From an uncultured Prevotellaceae bacterium (GTDB lineage Bacteria > Bacteroidota > Bacteroidia > Bacteroidales > Bacteroidaceae), in the NCBI GenBank assembly GCA_900316585.1, contig ONDM01000003.1, positions 124,001 through 188,000 of the forward strand: a stretch of 64,000 nt of DNA, read 5' to 3'. A model generated the notes under the pieces. It saw nothing but the letters and a program-made list of their open reading frames with translations, ran no database searches and had not been told where the DNA came from. The position numbers were made by a program, and so were the translations under genes. This document shows positions 35,282 to 44,433 of the stretch, in pieces; positions within the stretch are counted from its first letter, which is position 1, and each line of letters starts with the position of its first letter.

Positions 35282-36562
35282 TTAATATGCAAATAAAGGA
35301 TAATCTTTCATTATATCATTTACACGAGTTCGAACATTAGAGATAACCTGTTCATCCTCAGGTGAACTTAAGACTTTCTCTATCATTTCAGCAATTACCA
35401 ACATTAGGTCTTCCTTAGCACCCCGAGTAGTGATTGCCGGGGTTCCTAAACGAATGCCGGAAGTTTGGAAAGCACTACGAGTGTCAAATGGTACCATGTT
35501 TTTGTTCACAGTGATATCTGCTGCAACCAATGCCTTTTCCGCAACTTTACCAGTTAAATCTGGATATTTAGAACGAAGATCAACTAGCATTGAATGGTTG
35601 TCTGTTCCACCAGAAACAATCTCAAAGCCTCTATCAATTAAAGCTTGTGCAAGAACAGCCGCATTTTTCTTTACTTGCTTTTGGTACTCCTTGAATTCAG
35701 GCTGAAGTGCTTCATTAAATGCCACGGCTTTAGCGGCAATAACATGCTCTAGCGGTCCTCCCTGCTGGCCAGGGAATACTGCAGAATTAATTAGTTGGCT
35801 CATCATTTTTATTTGGCCTTTTGGGGTCTTGAATCCCCAAGGATTCTCAAAATCTTTGCCAAGCAAAATGATACCGCCTCGTGGACCACGAAGGGTCTTG
35901 TGAGTAGTAGAAGTTACAATATGAGCATATTTGACAGGATTATCCAACAAACCAGCAGCTATTAAGCCTGCAGGATGGGCCATGTCAATCATAAGTAGAG
36001 CACCCACTTCATCCGCAATTTTACGCATGCGAGCATAATCCCACTCTCGGCTATATGCAGAACCACCACCAATAATGAGCTTAGGACGTTCGCGTAATGC
36101 GATCTCTTCCATTTGATCATAGTCTACTCGGCCGGTCTCTTTATTTAGGTTGTATTCGCATGGTTTGTACAAAATACCGCTAGTGTTAACTAAAGATCCG
36201 TGAGAAAGATGCCCACCATGAGAAAGGTTCAATCCCATAAATTTATCTCCAGGATTCAGACATGCCAAAAGTACTGCTGCATTAGCTTGTGCTCCAGAAT
36301 GTGGTTGTACATTGGCATATTCTGCATCAAATAATCTACAAATACGTTCAATGGCAAGGGTTTCGCTTTTGTCTACTACTTCACAACCCCCATAATAGCG
36401 TTTTCCTGGATAACCTTCTGCATATTTGTTGGTCATAACAGAGCCCATGGCTTCCATGACTTCATTACTTACAAAGTTTTCAGAGGCTATCAACTCGATA
36501 CCTTTCATTTGGCGTTGTCTTTCTTCGTTGATCAACGCGAAAATTGCTTCGTCTCTTTTCAT
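35282..36562 (-). CDS. glyA: Serine hydroxymethyltransferase
   Basis: 426 residues, full length. Motifs: LIASENFVS near the N-terminus, [24 protein letters not shown], the PLP lysine segment [14 protein letters not shown], and [14 protein letters not shown] at the end. It converts serine and tetrahydrofolate to glycine and methylene-tetrahydrofolate in the cytosol. It is the last gene of the pyrB-pyrI-flavin reductase-glyA operon, 17 bases after the flavin reductase gene, joining one-carbon and pyrimidine supply. Confidence 0.97.
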   Translation of the reverse strand: MKRDEAIFALINEERQRQMKGIELIASENFVSNEVMEAMGSVMTNKYAEGYPGKRYYGGCEVVDKSETLAIERICRLFDAEYANVQPHSGAQANAAVLLACLNPGDKFMGLNLSHGGHLSHGSLVNTSGILYKPCEYNLNKETGRVDYDQMEEIALRERPKLIIGGGSAYSREWDYARMRKIADEVGALLMIDMAHPAGLIAAGLLDNPVKYAHIVTSTTHKTLRGPRGGIILLGKDFENPWGFKTPKGQIKMMSQLINSAVFPGQQGGPLEHVIAAKAVAFNEALQPEFKEYQKQVKKNAAVLAQALIDRGFEIVSGGTDNHSMLVDLRSKYPDLTGKVAEKALVAADITVNKNMVPFDTRSAFQTSGIRLGTPAITTRGAKEDLMLVIAEMIEKVLSSPEDEQVISNVRTRVNDIMKDYPLFAY

Positions 36563-36579
36563 AATAATTTATATTTTGC

Positions 36580-37143
36580 CTATTTCTTTTTTTCTACACT
36601 CCAACCAAACTTTCCAATTTTTTCTCCTAGTTTGTAATAGCCGCCATGCAAATAAACTAGTGGGTTACTATTGGCTAGATCCCATTTTCCTGTTGAATCT
36701 AGATACTTTTCATCAGCTTTAACATTGACTACATCTGCAACGAACATGTCATGTGATCCTAATGAAATAACCTCTTTCACTTTGCATTCTATGCAAAGTG
36801 GTGATTCTTCAACTATTGGACAACTAACAACAGAAGCTTTTTGTGGGGTAAGTCCCATCTCTTGGAATTTATTGTAATCTTTACCGGAACGTACACCGCA
36901 CCAGTCTGTTGCAAATGCCATTTCTTCAGTAGTAAGATTAATGACGAACTCCATGTTTTTCAATAGAATCTCATGGGAATGTCTTTCAGGCCTTACGGAG
37001 ATATAACACATTGGTGGATTGGAACAGATGGTACCCGTCCACGCAACAGTAATAAGATTATAATCTTCAGGAATTGAGCCACAACTGACCAAAACGGCTG
37101 GCAGTGGGTAAATCATTGTTCCTGGTTTCCAGTCTTGTTTCAT
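36580..37143 (-). CDS. Flavin reductase-like FMN-binding protein
   Basis: 187 residues. Split-barrel flavin-binding domain: MIYPLPAVLVSC, TVAWTGTICSNPPMCYISVRPERHS, NMEFVINLTTEEMAFATDWCGV and LYIECKV-like SPLCIECKVKEVISLGSHDMFVADV. It should bind FMN and use NAD(P)H to reduce flavin or a small substrate. It sits between pyrI (3-base gap) and glyA (17-base gap); this conserved position does not reveal its role. Confidence 0.87.
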   Translation of the reverse strand: MKQDWKPGTMIYPLPAVLVSCGSIPEDYNLITVAWTGTICSNPPMCYISVRPERHSHEILLKNMEFVINLTTEEMAFATDWCGVRSGKDYNKFQEMGLTPQKASVVSCPIVEESPLCIECKVKEVISLGSHDMFVADVVNVKADEKYLDSTGKWDLANSNPLVYLHGGYYKLGEKIGKFGWSVEKKK

Positions 37144-37146
37144 GTC

Positions 37147-37599
37147 TTAAATCAGTTGGACCTTCTCTAGTTCTTGCTCCTTTTCGCAATAATGGCATTT
37201 AATGATACCGCGAACTTTATCTGTCACATGGAAATGAGTAGGCATTGGCTCATTGTTACAAATACATTTAGGATTACTACAACGTACTATGCCTTTTAAT
37301 TGGTCAGGAACTTCCACATTTATTTTTTCTACTACTTCATAATCTTTGATAATAATCAATTGCATATTTTTCGCAATGACAGATAAACGTGACATTTCTT
37401 CTGGATTAAAGAATTTGTCAGCAACTTTGATAATGCCTTTACAGCCCATCTTTTGACTTTCCAAATTATATCCAATGGTTACTGGAGTTGTCATTTTTTG
37501 CAAATGAAGCAAATTGACAACATCAAATAATTTGTTGGATGGAATATGGTCGATCACAGTCCCATTCTCCAGTGCAGCAACTTGCAATTCTTTTTTCAT
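37147..37599 (-). CDS. pyrI: Aspartate carbamoyltransferase regulatory chain
   Basis: 150 residues. N-terminal allosteric nucleotide-binding domain ([20 protein letters not shown]) and C-terminal zinc domain with four cysteines in [11 protein letters not shown] and KCHYCEK. It binds CTP/ATP and tunes PyrB. Located 6 bases downstream of pyrB and 3 bases upstream of the flavin reductase gene. Confidence 0.97.
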   Translation of the reverse strand: MKKELQVAALENGTVIDHIPSNKLFDVVNLLHLQKMTTPVTIGYNLESQKMGCKGIIKVADKFFNPEEMSRLSVIAKNMQLIIIKDYEVVEKINVEVPDQLKGIVRCSNPKCICNNEPMPTHFHVTDKVRGIIKCHYCEKEQELEKVQLI

Positions 37600-37605
37600 A
37601 ATGGT

Positions 37606-38553
37606 TTATTTTAAGATGGTTGAATCATTCTTTACATCATCAATAGTAAGTCCCAGACAGTCACAGATAATAGCTTGACGAGCATATAGACCATTTTTAG
37701 CTTGTTGGAAATAATAAGCTTTTGGGTCTTCATCGACGTCATAAGCAATTTCGTTTACTCGTGGCAGTGGATGAAGGATTTTCATATTATCCTTTGTATC
37801 CTTTAGCATTTCTTTTTTCAAGATATAAACATCTTTAACACGTTCATATTCCATAAGATCTGTGAATCTCTCTTTTTGAACACGTGTCATATAAAGAATG
37901 TCAGCATCTTTGATTATTTCTGAATTGAATTCTTTATGCTCTTTATATTTTATTCCTTGCTGTTCACAGTATTCTTTGTATTCTTCTGGCATCTTTAGTT
38001 CATCAGGAGCTATAAAATGGAAGGTCGGATTAAAATGACGCATGGCCAAAAGGAGTGAGTGTACAGTACGGCCATATTTTAAATCACCGACCATGTAGAT
38101 GTTTAGATTCTCCAAGGTGCCTTGTGTCTGATAAATGGTATAAAGGTCAAGTAAAGTTTGAGAAGGATGTTGGTTGGCTCCATCTCCAGCATTGACGATT
38201 GGAATAGGTGCAACTTCACTAGCATATCGTGCAGCACCTTCCAGATAGTGACGCATGCATATGATATCAGCATAATTGCTTACCATCATAATAGTGTCTT
38301 TTAATGTTTCACCTTTTGTTCCACTTGTAATTTTGGGATCAGCAAAACCTATTACACGGGCGCCAAGTCGGTTCGCTGCTGTTTCAAAGCTAAGACGGGT
38401 TCGAGTAGAAGGCTCAAAAAAGAGGGTAGCTACGACTTTTCCTTCCAAAATCTTACGATTTGTGTTCTTTTCAAACTCATGAGCCATTTCCAAGAGATAC
38501 ATAATTTTCTCTTTAGACATGTCTGCAATTGTGACTAAACTGCGGGTTTTCAT
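37606..38553 (-). CDS. pyrB: Aspartate carbamoyltransferase catalytic chain
   Basis: 315 residues. Carbamoyl phosphate site [12 protein letters not shown], then [30 protein letters not shown] and [11 protein letters not shown], all conserved. It carries out the first committed step of pyrimidine synthesis, carbamoylating aspartate. First gene of a four-gene minus-strand operon with promoter box at 38585-38592. Confidence 0.97.
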   Translation of the reverse strand: MKTRSLVTIADMSKEKIMYLLEMAHEFEKNTNRKILEGKVVATLFFEPSTRTRLSFETAANRLGARVIGFADPKITSGTKGETLKDTIMMVSNYADIICMRHYLEGAARYASEVAPIPIVNAGDGANQHPSQTLLDLYTIYQTQGTLENLNIYMVGDLKYGRTVHSLLLAMRHFNPTFHFIAPDELKMPEEYKEYCEQQGIKYKEHKEFNSEIIKDADILYMTRVQKERFTDLMEYERVKDVYILKKEMLKDTKDNMKILHPLPRVNEIAYDVDEDPKAYYFQQAKNGLYARQAIICDCLGLTIDDVKNDSTILK

Positions 38554-38584
38554 TTTGTTGCGAAATTAATCATTTTTCAAGCGT

Positions 38585-38592
38585 CAAAGTTA
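38585..38592 (-). promoter_or_regulatory. -7 box of the pyrBI operon
   Basis: CAAAGTTA on the plus strand reads TAACTTTG on the minus strand, 31 bases before the pyrB ATG. Confidence 0.6.
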
Positions 38593-38678
38593 CTGAAAAA
38601 AAGTGAAAATCCATCTACCTTAGCGGATAATTAGTATAAGTTTTTTGGTGATTAAGCCAATTATACAAGAATTATAGC

Positions 38679-38686
38679 TAAATTTG
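38679..38686 (+). promoter_or_regulatory. -7 box of the PBP1A-kdsB operon
   Basis: TAAATTTG, 26 bases before the ATG at 38713. No clear -33 element. Confidence 0.6.
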
Positions 38687-38712
38687 CACCAATAAACAAA
38701 CTTGTGTTCATT

Positions 38713-41022
38713 ATGAATAAATTCTTGAAAGCTATTTGGATTCTTTTATTTGCCGGCGTGCTGGCAGGGTTTATGGGGTTCATTGCTATATATAATGGCT
38801 GGATAGGTTACATGCCTCCAATTGATGAGATGGAGAATCCTGTTAACCGTTATGCTACACAAATATATTCTGCTGATGAAAAACTGATGGGAACATGGTC
38901 GCTGAGTCGTGACAACCGTGTTTTTGTATCATATGATGAATTGCCATCTTCTTTAATTGATGCCTTAGTCGCAACTGAAGATGTCCGTTTTTATGAGCAT
39001 TCAGGTATAGATTTGCGTGCCTTGTCACGTGCTATCGTTAAACGTGGACTAATGGGTAATGCTAATGCAGGAGGTGGTAGTACCATTACTCAACAGTTAG
39101 CTAAACAGCTCTATTCAGAACATGCAAGTAGTACATTAGAACGAATAATTCAAAAACCAGTTGAATGGGTTATTGCTGTTAAATTAGAGCGTTTCTATAC
39201 GAAGGAGGAATTGCTGACAATGTATTTGAATTATTTCGATTTTTTGAATAATGCAGTTGGCATTAAAACAGCAGCAAAGGTGTATTTTAACAAGACTCCA
39301 AAAGAATTGACAGTTATCGAGTCTGCTACTTTAGTAGGAATGTGCAAGAACCCTTCTTATTATAATCCTGTACGTTTTGCGGAACGGAGTAAAGCTCGTA
39401 GAAACACTGTCTTGAGTCAGATGGAAAAAGCTGGTTATTTAAGCAAGGCTGATTGTGCCGAATACCAGACTCAAGATCTAACATTGAATTTTCACAGAGT
39501 TGACCATAAAGACGGTATAGCACCTTATTTGCGTGAATATCTTCGTAAAATTATGATGGCAGAAAAGCCTAATCGCAGTGATTATGCTTCATGGCAAGGC
39601 GTTACTTACTATGAAGATTCTATTGCTTGGGTTAAAGACCCTCTATATGGCTGGTGCAATAAGAATAAGAAAAAGACAGGTGAGACATATAACATTTACA
39701 CTGATGGTTTGAAGATTTATACTTCTATTGACAGTCGTATGCAACGTTATGCTGAAGAGGCTTGTTTTGAACATGTGGCAAAAGTGCTACAGCCAGCTTT
39801 CTTTAAGGAGAAAAAAGGACGCTCAACTGCTCCGTTTACAAACCAACTCACAAAAGAGGAGGTGGATAAAATCATGAATCGAAATATTCGCCAGAGTGAT
39901 AGATGGCGTAATATGAAAGCAGCTGGGTATAGTGAGGAGAGCATTTTGAAGTCATTTAGTGAAAAACAGAAAATGTCCATATTCACTTACAAAGGTGAGG
40001 TTGACACATTGATGACTCCTATAGACTCCATTCGATATTATAAGCATTTCTTGCGTACAGGATTTATGTCAATGGATCCGAAGACTGGTCATGTAAAAGC
40101 TTATGTTGGTGGCTTGGATTTTCCACATTTCACTTATGATATGGCTGGTGTTGGTCGCCGTCAGGTGGGTTCCACTATTAAACCATTCTTGTATTCTTTG
40201 GCTATGGAGAGTGGCTTCACTCCTTGTGATCAAGTGTTGAATGTGCAGAGGACTTATGGGAACTGGACACCTAGAAACAGTGGTTCTTCTAGAATAGGTC
40301 AGTTGGTGACATTACAATGGGGATTGCAGCAATCTAACAACTGGATCTCAGCTTATCTGATGGATCATTTAACTCCTCCTGCTTTAGTTGATATGCTTCA
40401 TCGCTATGGCGTTCGGAATAATGAGATAGAGCCGTATATGCCTCTTTGTTTAGGGACTTGTGACATTAAGGTCAGTGAGATGGTTTCTGCTTATACTGCT
40501 TTTGCAAATCATGGAATTCGTGTAGCCCCAATGTATGTGACACGCATTGAGGATAATGAAGGAAATGTAATAGCAGAATTTCAGCCTCAAATGGAAGAGG
40601 TAATTAGTGAGGACAGCGCTTTTAAGATGATTTATATAATGCGTTCTGTGATTGATGGAGGCACAGGAAGCCGTGTCAGAAATCGTTACCACTTAACTTG
40701 TGACATGGGTGGCAAGACTGGTACTACTAACTCAAATTCGGATTGTTGGTTTATGGGATATACTCCATCACTTGTCAGTGGTGTATGGGTAGGCGGTGAA
40801 GAGCGTGACATTCATTTTGATACTATGACTTTAGGACAAGGTGCAGCAGCAGCTCTTCCTGTTTGGGCCCTTTATATGCAAAAAGTATTTAAAGATAAGA
40901 CATTAGGTTATAGTGAAGAAGAAAAATTTGATATTCCTTCAACTTGGACTCCATGTGGTGGCTTAGCTACAGAGCATAAGGACCCATTGGAAGAAGGGGG
41001 AGTTGATTCAATTTTCCAATAG
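38713..41022 (+). CDS. Class A penicillin-binding protein 1A
   Basis: 769 residues from ATG 38713; a GTG at 38704 is less likely. One N-terminal membrane anchor, then a GT51 glycosyltransferase domain (ATEDVRFYEHSGID with its catalytic Glu, GGGSTITQQLAKQL) and a transpeptidase domain with SxxK motif STIK (Ser487), an SNNW segment and KTGT (Lys668). It polymerises and cross-links peptidoglycan at the inner membrane. kdsB starts 13 bases downstream, and the M16-like gene after that. Confidence 0.93.
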   Translation: MNKFLKAIWILLFAGVLAGFMGFIAIYNGWIGYMPPIDEMENPVNRYATQIYSADEKLMGTWSLSRDNRVFVSYDELPSSLIDALVATEDVRFYEHSGIDLRALSRAIVKRGLMGNANAGGGSTITQQLAKQLYSEHASSTLERIIQKPVEWVIAVKLERFYTKEELLTMYLNYFDFLNNAVGIKTAAKVYFNKTPKELTVIESATLVGMCKNPSYYNPVRFAERSKARRNTVLSQMEKAGYLSKADCAEYQTQDLTLNFHRVDHKDGIAPYLREYLRKIMMAEKPNRSDYASWQGVTYYEDSIAWVKDPLYGWCNKNKKKTGETYNIYTDGLKIYTSIDSRMQRYAEEACFEHVAKVLQPAFFKEKKGRSTAPFTNQLTKEEVDKIMNRNIRQSDRWRNMKAAGYSEESILKSFSEKQKMSIFTYKGEVDTLMTPIDSIRYYKHFLRTGFMSMDPKTGHVKAYVGGLDFPHFTYDMAGVGRRQVGSTIKPFLYSLAMESGFTPCDQVLNVQRTYGNWTPRNSGSSRIGQLVTLQWGLQQSNNWISAYLMDHLTPPALVDMLHRYGVRNNEIEPYMPLCLGTCDIKVSEMVSAYTAFANHGIRVAPMYVTRIEDNEGNVIAEFQPQMEEVISEDSAFKMIYIMRSVIDGGTGSRVRNRYHLTCDMGGKTGTTNSNSDCWFMGYTPSLVSGVWVGGEERDIHFDTMTLGQGAAAALPVWALYMQKVFKDKTLGYSEEEKFDIPSTWTPCGGLATEHKDPLEEGGVDSIFQ

Positions 41023-41035
41023 TAGTATAAAGATA

Positions 41036-41794
41036 ATGAGATTTTTAGGAATAATACCAGCAAGATACGCTTCTACTCGTTTCCCTGCCAAACCTTTGGC
41101 AAATTTAGGTGGAAAACTAGTGATCCAAAGAGTCTACGAACAGGTTACTAGTATATTGACAGATGCCGTGGTCGCAACGGATGATGTTCGCATCGAAAAT
41201 GCAGTGAAATCTTTCGGCGGAAGAGTGGTTATGACTAGTACTTCACATAGAAGTGGTACAGATCGTTGTTATGAGGCTTTCACGAAAATACCAGGTGATT
41301 TTGATGTGGTAATTAATATTCAAGGAGATGAGCCATTTATTCAGCCTATGCAGCTTCAGAGCATTATGGATTGTTTCAAGGATTCACAGACTCAGATTGC
41401 TACTCTAGTGAAACCTTTTAATCCAGTTGATGGATACGATGCACTTGAAAATATTAATTCTCCTAAAGTTGTTGTAAATAAGAATATGCAGGCTCTGTAT
41501 TTTAGTCGCAGTATTATTCCATATTATCGCAACAAGGAACGTGAAGAATGGCTCGCAGGCCATACTTATTACAAACATATAGGTCTTTATGCATATCGCG
41601 CAGAAGTCTTGCGTGAAATAACATCTTTGCCTCAGTCACCATTAGAGATCGCAGAATCTTTGGAACAGCTTCGTTGGCTAGAAAATGGCTATGTGATTAA
41701 GGTTGGAATCAGTGATGTGGAGACAATAGGTATAGATACACCAGAAGATTTGGAAAAAGCTGAGGCTTTTTTGGCTAAGCAGCAGAGTGTATGA
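41036..41794 (+). CDS. kdsB: 3-deoxy-manno-octulosonate cytidylyltransferase
   Basis: 252 residues from ATG 41036; an upstream start at 41003 lies within the PBP gene and is disfavoured. N-terminal nucleotide motif GIIPARYASTRFPAKPLA, VVATDD, INIQGDEPFI, YKHIGLYAYR and SLEQLRWLENG are all KdsB signatures. It activates Kdo with CTP for lipopolysaccharide core synthesis. Its TGA overlaps the ATG of the M16-like gene (ATGA). Confidence 0.95.
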   Translation: MRFLGIIPARYASTRFPAKPLANLGGKLVIQRVYEQVTSILTDAVVATDDVRIENAVKSFGGRVVMTSTSHRSGTDRCYEAFTKIPGDFDVVINIQGDEPFIQPMQLQSIMDCFKDSQTQIATLVKPFNPVDGYDALENINSPKVVVNKNMQALYFSRSIIPYYRNKEREEWLAGHTYYKHIGLYAYRAEVLREITSLPQSPLEIAESLEQLRWLENGYVIKVGISDVETIGIDTPEDLEKAEAFLAKQQSV

Positions 41795-43083
41795 AAGAAT
41801 TGGACCGTTTAACACCTCCTCCTATTCGGCCATTAGTTTATTTGGACTTACCTCAAATTAAGAGAATGGTAATGCCCAATGGGGCTAAATTTGCTTTATT
41901 GGGTAATACAGTTCAAGAGGATATTTTTCGTCTAGATATTTTAATAAACGGTGGATTATGGCGTCAGGATATGCCATTACAGTCGACTTTTACAAATAAA
42001 ATGTTGGGTGAAGGAACTCAACATATGAGTTCAAAAGATATTTCTGAGCATCTAGACCGATATGGGGCTTGGCTAACATATAATTCAGGCGTTAGTGCGA
42101 ATTCCATTCATCTCTTTTCATTGAACAAGTATGCAAAGGAAACTTTGGATGTTTTGGATAAAATTATCAAGGAACCTGCTTTCCCTTTGAGTGAGTTCCA
42201 GATTATGGTAGAAAATGCTCGTCAGCAGTTCCTTGTAAATTCTAGAAAGGTTGATTCTATTGCCCGTGTTGCATTTGAAAAGATGATTTTAGGTGAGAAT
42301 CATCCATGTGCAAGATACGTTTGTTCCGAAGATTATGATCGACTTCAGACTGTGAACCTTAGAGATTTCTATATACGTTATTACCATAGCAAAAATTCCT
42401 CACTTTATCTTTCAGGGCATCCAGATGAAAGGGTCCGTTGTTTGGTTGAGAGTAAGTTTGGGGAGAGATTATGGGGATTTGACTACACAACAGTCCAAAT
42501 GGTTCCTATTCCGCCAGTTCCTTCTAAAGAAAAGAACATTTTTATTGAAGTGCTAGATGCTATTCAAAGTGCTGTCCGAATAGGTAGTTTGACAATTCGT
42601 CAAAACCACCCTGATTATATAAAGCTTTCTGTTTTAGTTACTTTATTGGGAGGTTATTTTGGTAGTCGGCTAATGAGTAATATTCGTGAAGATAAGGGCT
42701 ATACCTATGGAATAGGTTCTGGCTTGATATCTTATCCTTATGAATCATTATTTGTTGTTGCTACACAATGTGATGCCAAATATGTCAATCCTTTGATTCA
42801 GGAAGTATATAAGGAAATAGATAATTTGTGTGAGAACCTAGTCAGCCAAAGGGAATTGGATATGGTGAAAAGTTATATGTTAGGGGAACTGACACGTCGT
42901 TATGAAGGTTTGGGACTTTCAGATGCTTTTATTTTTGCAGAGGTGAGTGGGTTTGAGGATGATTTCATGCAGAAGCAAGTTGATTCGATTCGTTCCACAA
43001 CCATGCAAGATATTCAAGACATGGCAAAAAAGTATCTTCAACCTGAGAGTTTGAAGGTTGTAGTTGCTGGCAAAAAAGTATAA
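41791..43083 (+). CDS. M16 (insulinase-like) protein without the zinc motif
   Basis: 430 residues with both M16 half domains (VMPNGAKFALLGN, SEHLDRYGAWLTYNSGVSANSIHLFS; later LLGGYFGSRLMSNIREDKGYTYGIGSGL). The catalytic HxxEH motif expected after the first strands is absent; the region reads PLQSTFTNKMLGEG. No other HxxEH occurs. This is like the non-catalytic partner of two-subunit M16 proteases. No signal peptide and no active partner in the window. Translationally coupled to kdsB through a 4-base overlap. Confidence 0.83.
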   Translation: MKELDRLTPPPIRPLVYLDLPQIKRMVMPNGAKFALLGNTVQEDIFRLDILINGGLWRQDMPLQSTFTNKMLGEGTQHMSSKDISEHLDRYGAWLTYNSGVSANSIHLFSLNKYAKETLDVLDKIIKEPAFPLSEFQIMVENARQQFLVNSRKVDSIARVAFEKMILGENHPCARYVCSEDYDRLQTVNLRDFYIRYYHSKNSSLYLSGHPDERVRCLVESKFGERLWGFDYTTVQMVPIPPVPSKEKNIFIEVLDAIQSAVRIGSLTIRQNHPDYIKLSVLVTLLGGYFGSRLMSNIREDKGYTYGIGSGLISYPYESLFVVATQCDAKYVNPLIQEVYKEIDNLCENLVSQRELDMVKSYMLGELTRRYEGLGLSDAFIFAEVSGFEDDFMQKQVDSIRSTTMQDIQDMAKKYLQPESLKVVVAGKKV

Positions 43084-43098
43084 AGAAACCTTAAGATA

Positions 43099-43130
43099 TT
43101 TGTTCATTTGGGTAATTTCATTTATATTTG
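43099..43130 (+). promoter_or_regulatory. Promoter of the MORN-glgB operon
   Basis: TTTG at 43099-43102 and TATATTTG at 43123-43130, spacer 20. The ATG is at 43160, 29 bases after the -7 box. Confidence 0.75.
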
Positions 43131-43159
43131 CATAAATCCACAAATAAGTGTAAATTCAA

Positions 43160-44404
43160 ATGAAGAAAATACTATATATAATCTTTCCTATTTTATTTTT
43201 ATTTGTAAATTCTGTATTCGCCCAGAAGTATTCCGTTGGGAGCTTCAAATTTAAGGATGGGTCTCAATACCATGGTGAACTTGTTGCGAAAAAACCTTAT
43301 GGCTTAGGTAAGTGTACATGGGCTAATGGTGATGTATATGATGGCAACTGGGTTGTTGGCCGTCGAAGTGGGCATGGTGTGATGACATATGCTAACTCTG
43401 GTGAAAAGTATGATGGAGAGTGGTATGATGATTTTCCTCATGGTAAAGGAATTTACTATTTTGCAAATAATAACCGTTATGAAGGTTTCTTCTATAAAGG
43501 TGCCCAAAAGGGTTTTGGCATCATGTATTATTTCAATGGTGATAAGTACACTGGTGAATGGGAAGATGGTAAGCGCTCTGGAAAAGGAAGATACACATGG
43601 AAAGATGGTGCTTTCTATGATGGTGAATGGAAAAATGACATGAAAGATGGCGAAGGCTATTTTGAGTGGGAAGATGGCTCATCTTACAAAGGTCATATGA
43701 GCCAGAATATGCGTCATGGTAAGGGCACATATATCTTTGCTGATGGAGATGTGTATGAAGGAGATTGGAATGAAGATGTTCAGGAAGGAAAAGGTGTGTA
43801 TAAATTCCGAAATGGTGATGTTTATGAGGGAGACTATTATAATGGAGAACGAACAGGTCATGGTAGTTTTGTATTTGCAAATGGTAATCAATATGTAGGT
43901 GAATTCAATAATGGTAACCAAAATGGCAAGGGACAATACAAATGGGCTAATGGAGCTGTGTATGAAGGGGAATGGAAAGATAATCAGATGGATGGGACTG
44001 GTACCTATTCTTGGGCAAATGGCGATGTGTATGAAGGTCAATGGCTAAACGGCACCATGAATGGTCAGGGCGAATTTCGCATGGCAGATGGTTCTGTTTA
44101 TAAGGGAGGTTATAAAAATGGAAAGAAAAATGGAAACGGGACTTTAATAGACAAGGATGGTGTTCGGTTTGTAGGTTTCTTTACTGACGATTTTAAAGAT
44201 GGACCTTATGAAGAATTTGCTGCAGACGGAACCTTGCTACATAAAGGCGTTTACCAAAGAAATCAATTGAAACAGTTAGACGGCAAAGAAGTTGCTTCTG
44301 CACCAGAGATTAAGGATATTCCTGCTCGTGTTGCAAATGCGAGTAATAAAAGTACTTATACTCGAAAAAGGTCAACCCGTCGTAGAAGAACTCGTAGAAG
44401 ATAA
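43160..44404 (+). CDS. Secreted MORN-repeat protein
   Basis: 414 residues. Signal peptide ending NSVFAQ, then about fourteen 23-residue MORN repeats from residue 31 (pattern such as WANGDVYDGNW....GHG), one with an extra residue, and a degenerate last copy. The final 20 residues are strongly basic (TRKRSTRRRRTRRR). MORN repeats form beta-hairpin arrays that bind lipids or proteins. With a signal peptide it should be periplasmic or exported. It is co-transcribed with glgB (29-base gap). Many antisense open frames here are by-products of the repeats. Confidence 0.88.
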   Translation: MKKILYIIFPILFLFVNSVFAQKYSVGSFKFKDGSQYHGELVAKKPYGLGKCTWANGDVYDGNWVVGRRSGHGVMTYANSGEKYDGEWYDDFPHGKGIYYFANNNRYEGFFYKGAQKGFGIMYYFNGDKYTGEWEDGKRSGKGRYTWKDGAFYDGEWKNDMKDGEGYFEWEDGSSYKGHMSQNMRHGKGTYIFADGDVYEGDWNEDVQEGKGVYKFRNGDVYEGDYYNGERTGHGSFVFANGNQYVGEFNNGNQNGKGQYKWANGAVYEGEWKDNQMDGTGTYSWANGDVYEGQWLNGTMNGQGEFRMADGSVYKGGYKNGKKNGNGTLIDKDGVRFVGFFTDDFKDGPYEEFAADGTLLHKGVYQRNQLKQLDGKEVASAPEIKDIPARVANASNKSTYTRKRSTRRRRTRRR

Positions 44405-44433
44405 TTTAGCTTACTTAAATTCGATAAGGAATT

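Noticed and set aside
43533-44041. Long antisense open frames opposite the MORN gene
   Set aside because: They arise from the repeat codon pattern; the plus-strand protein has clear repeats and a signal peptide.
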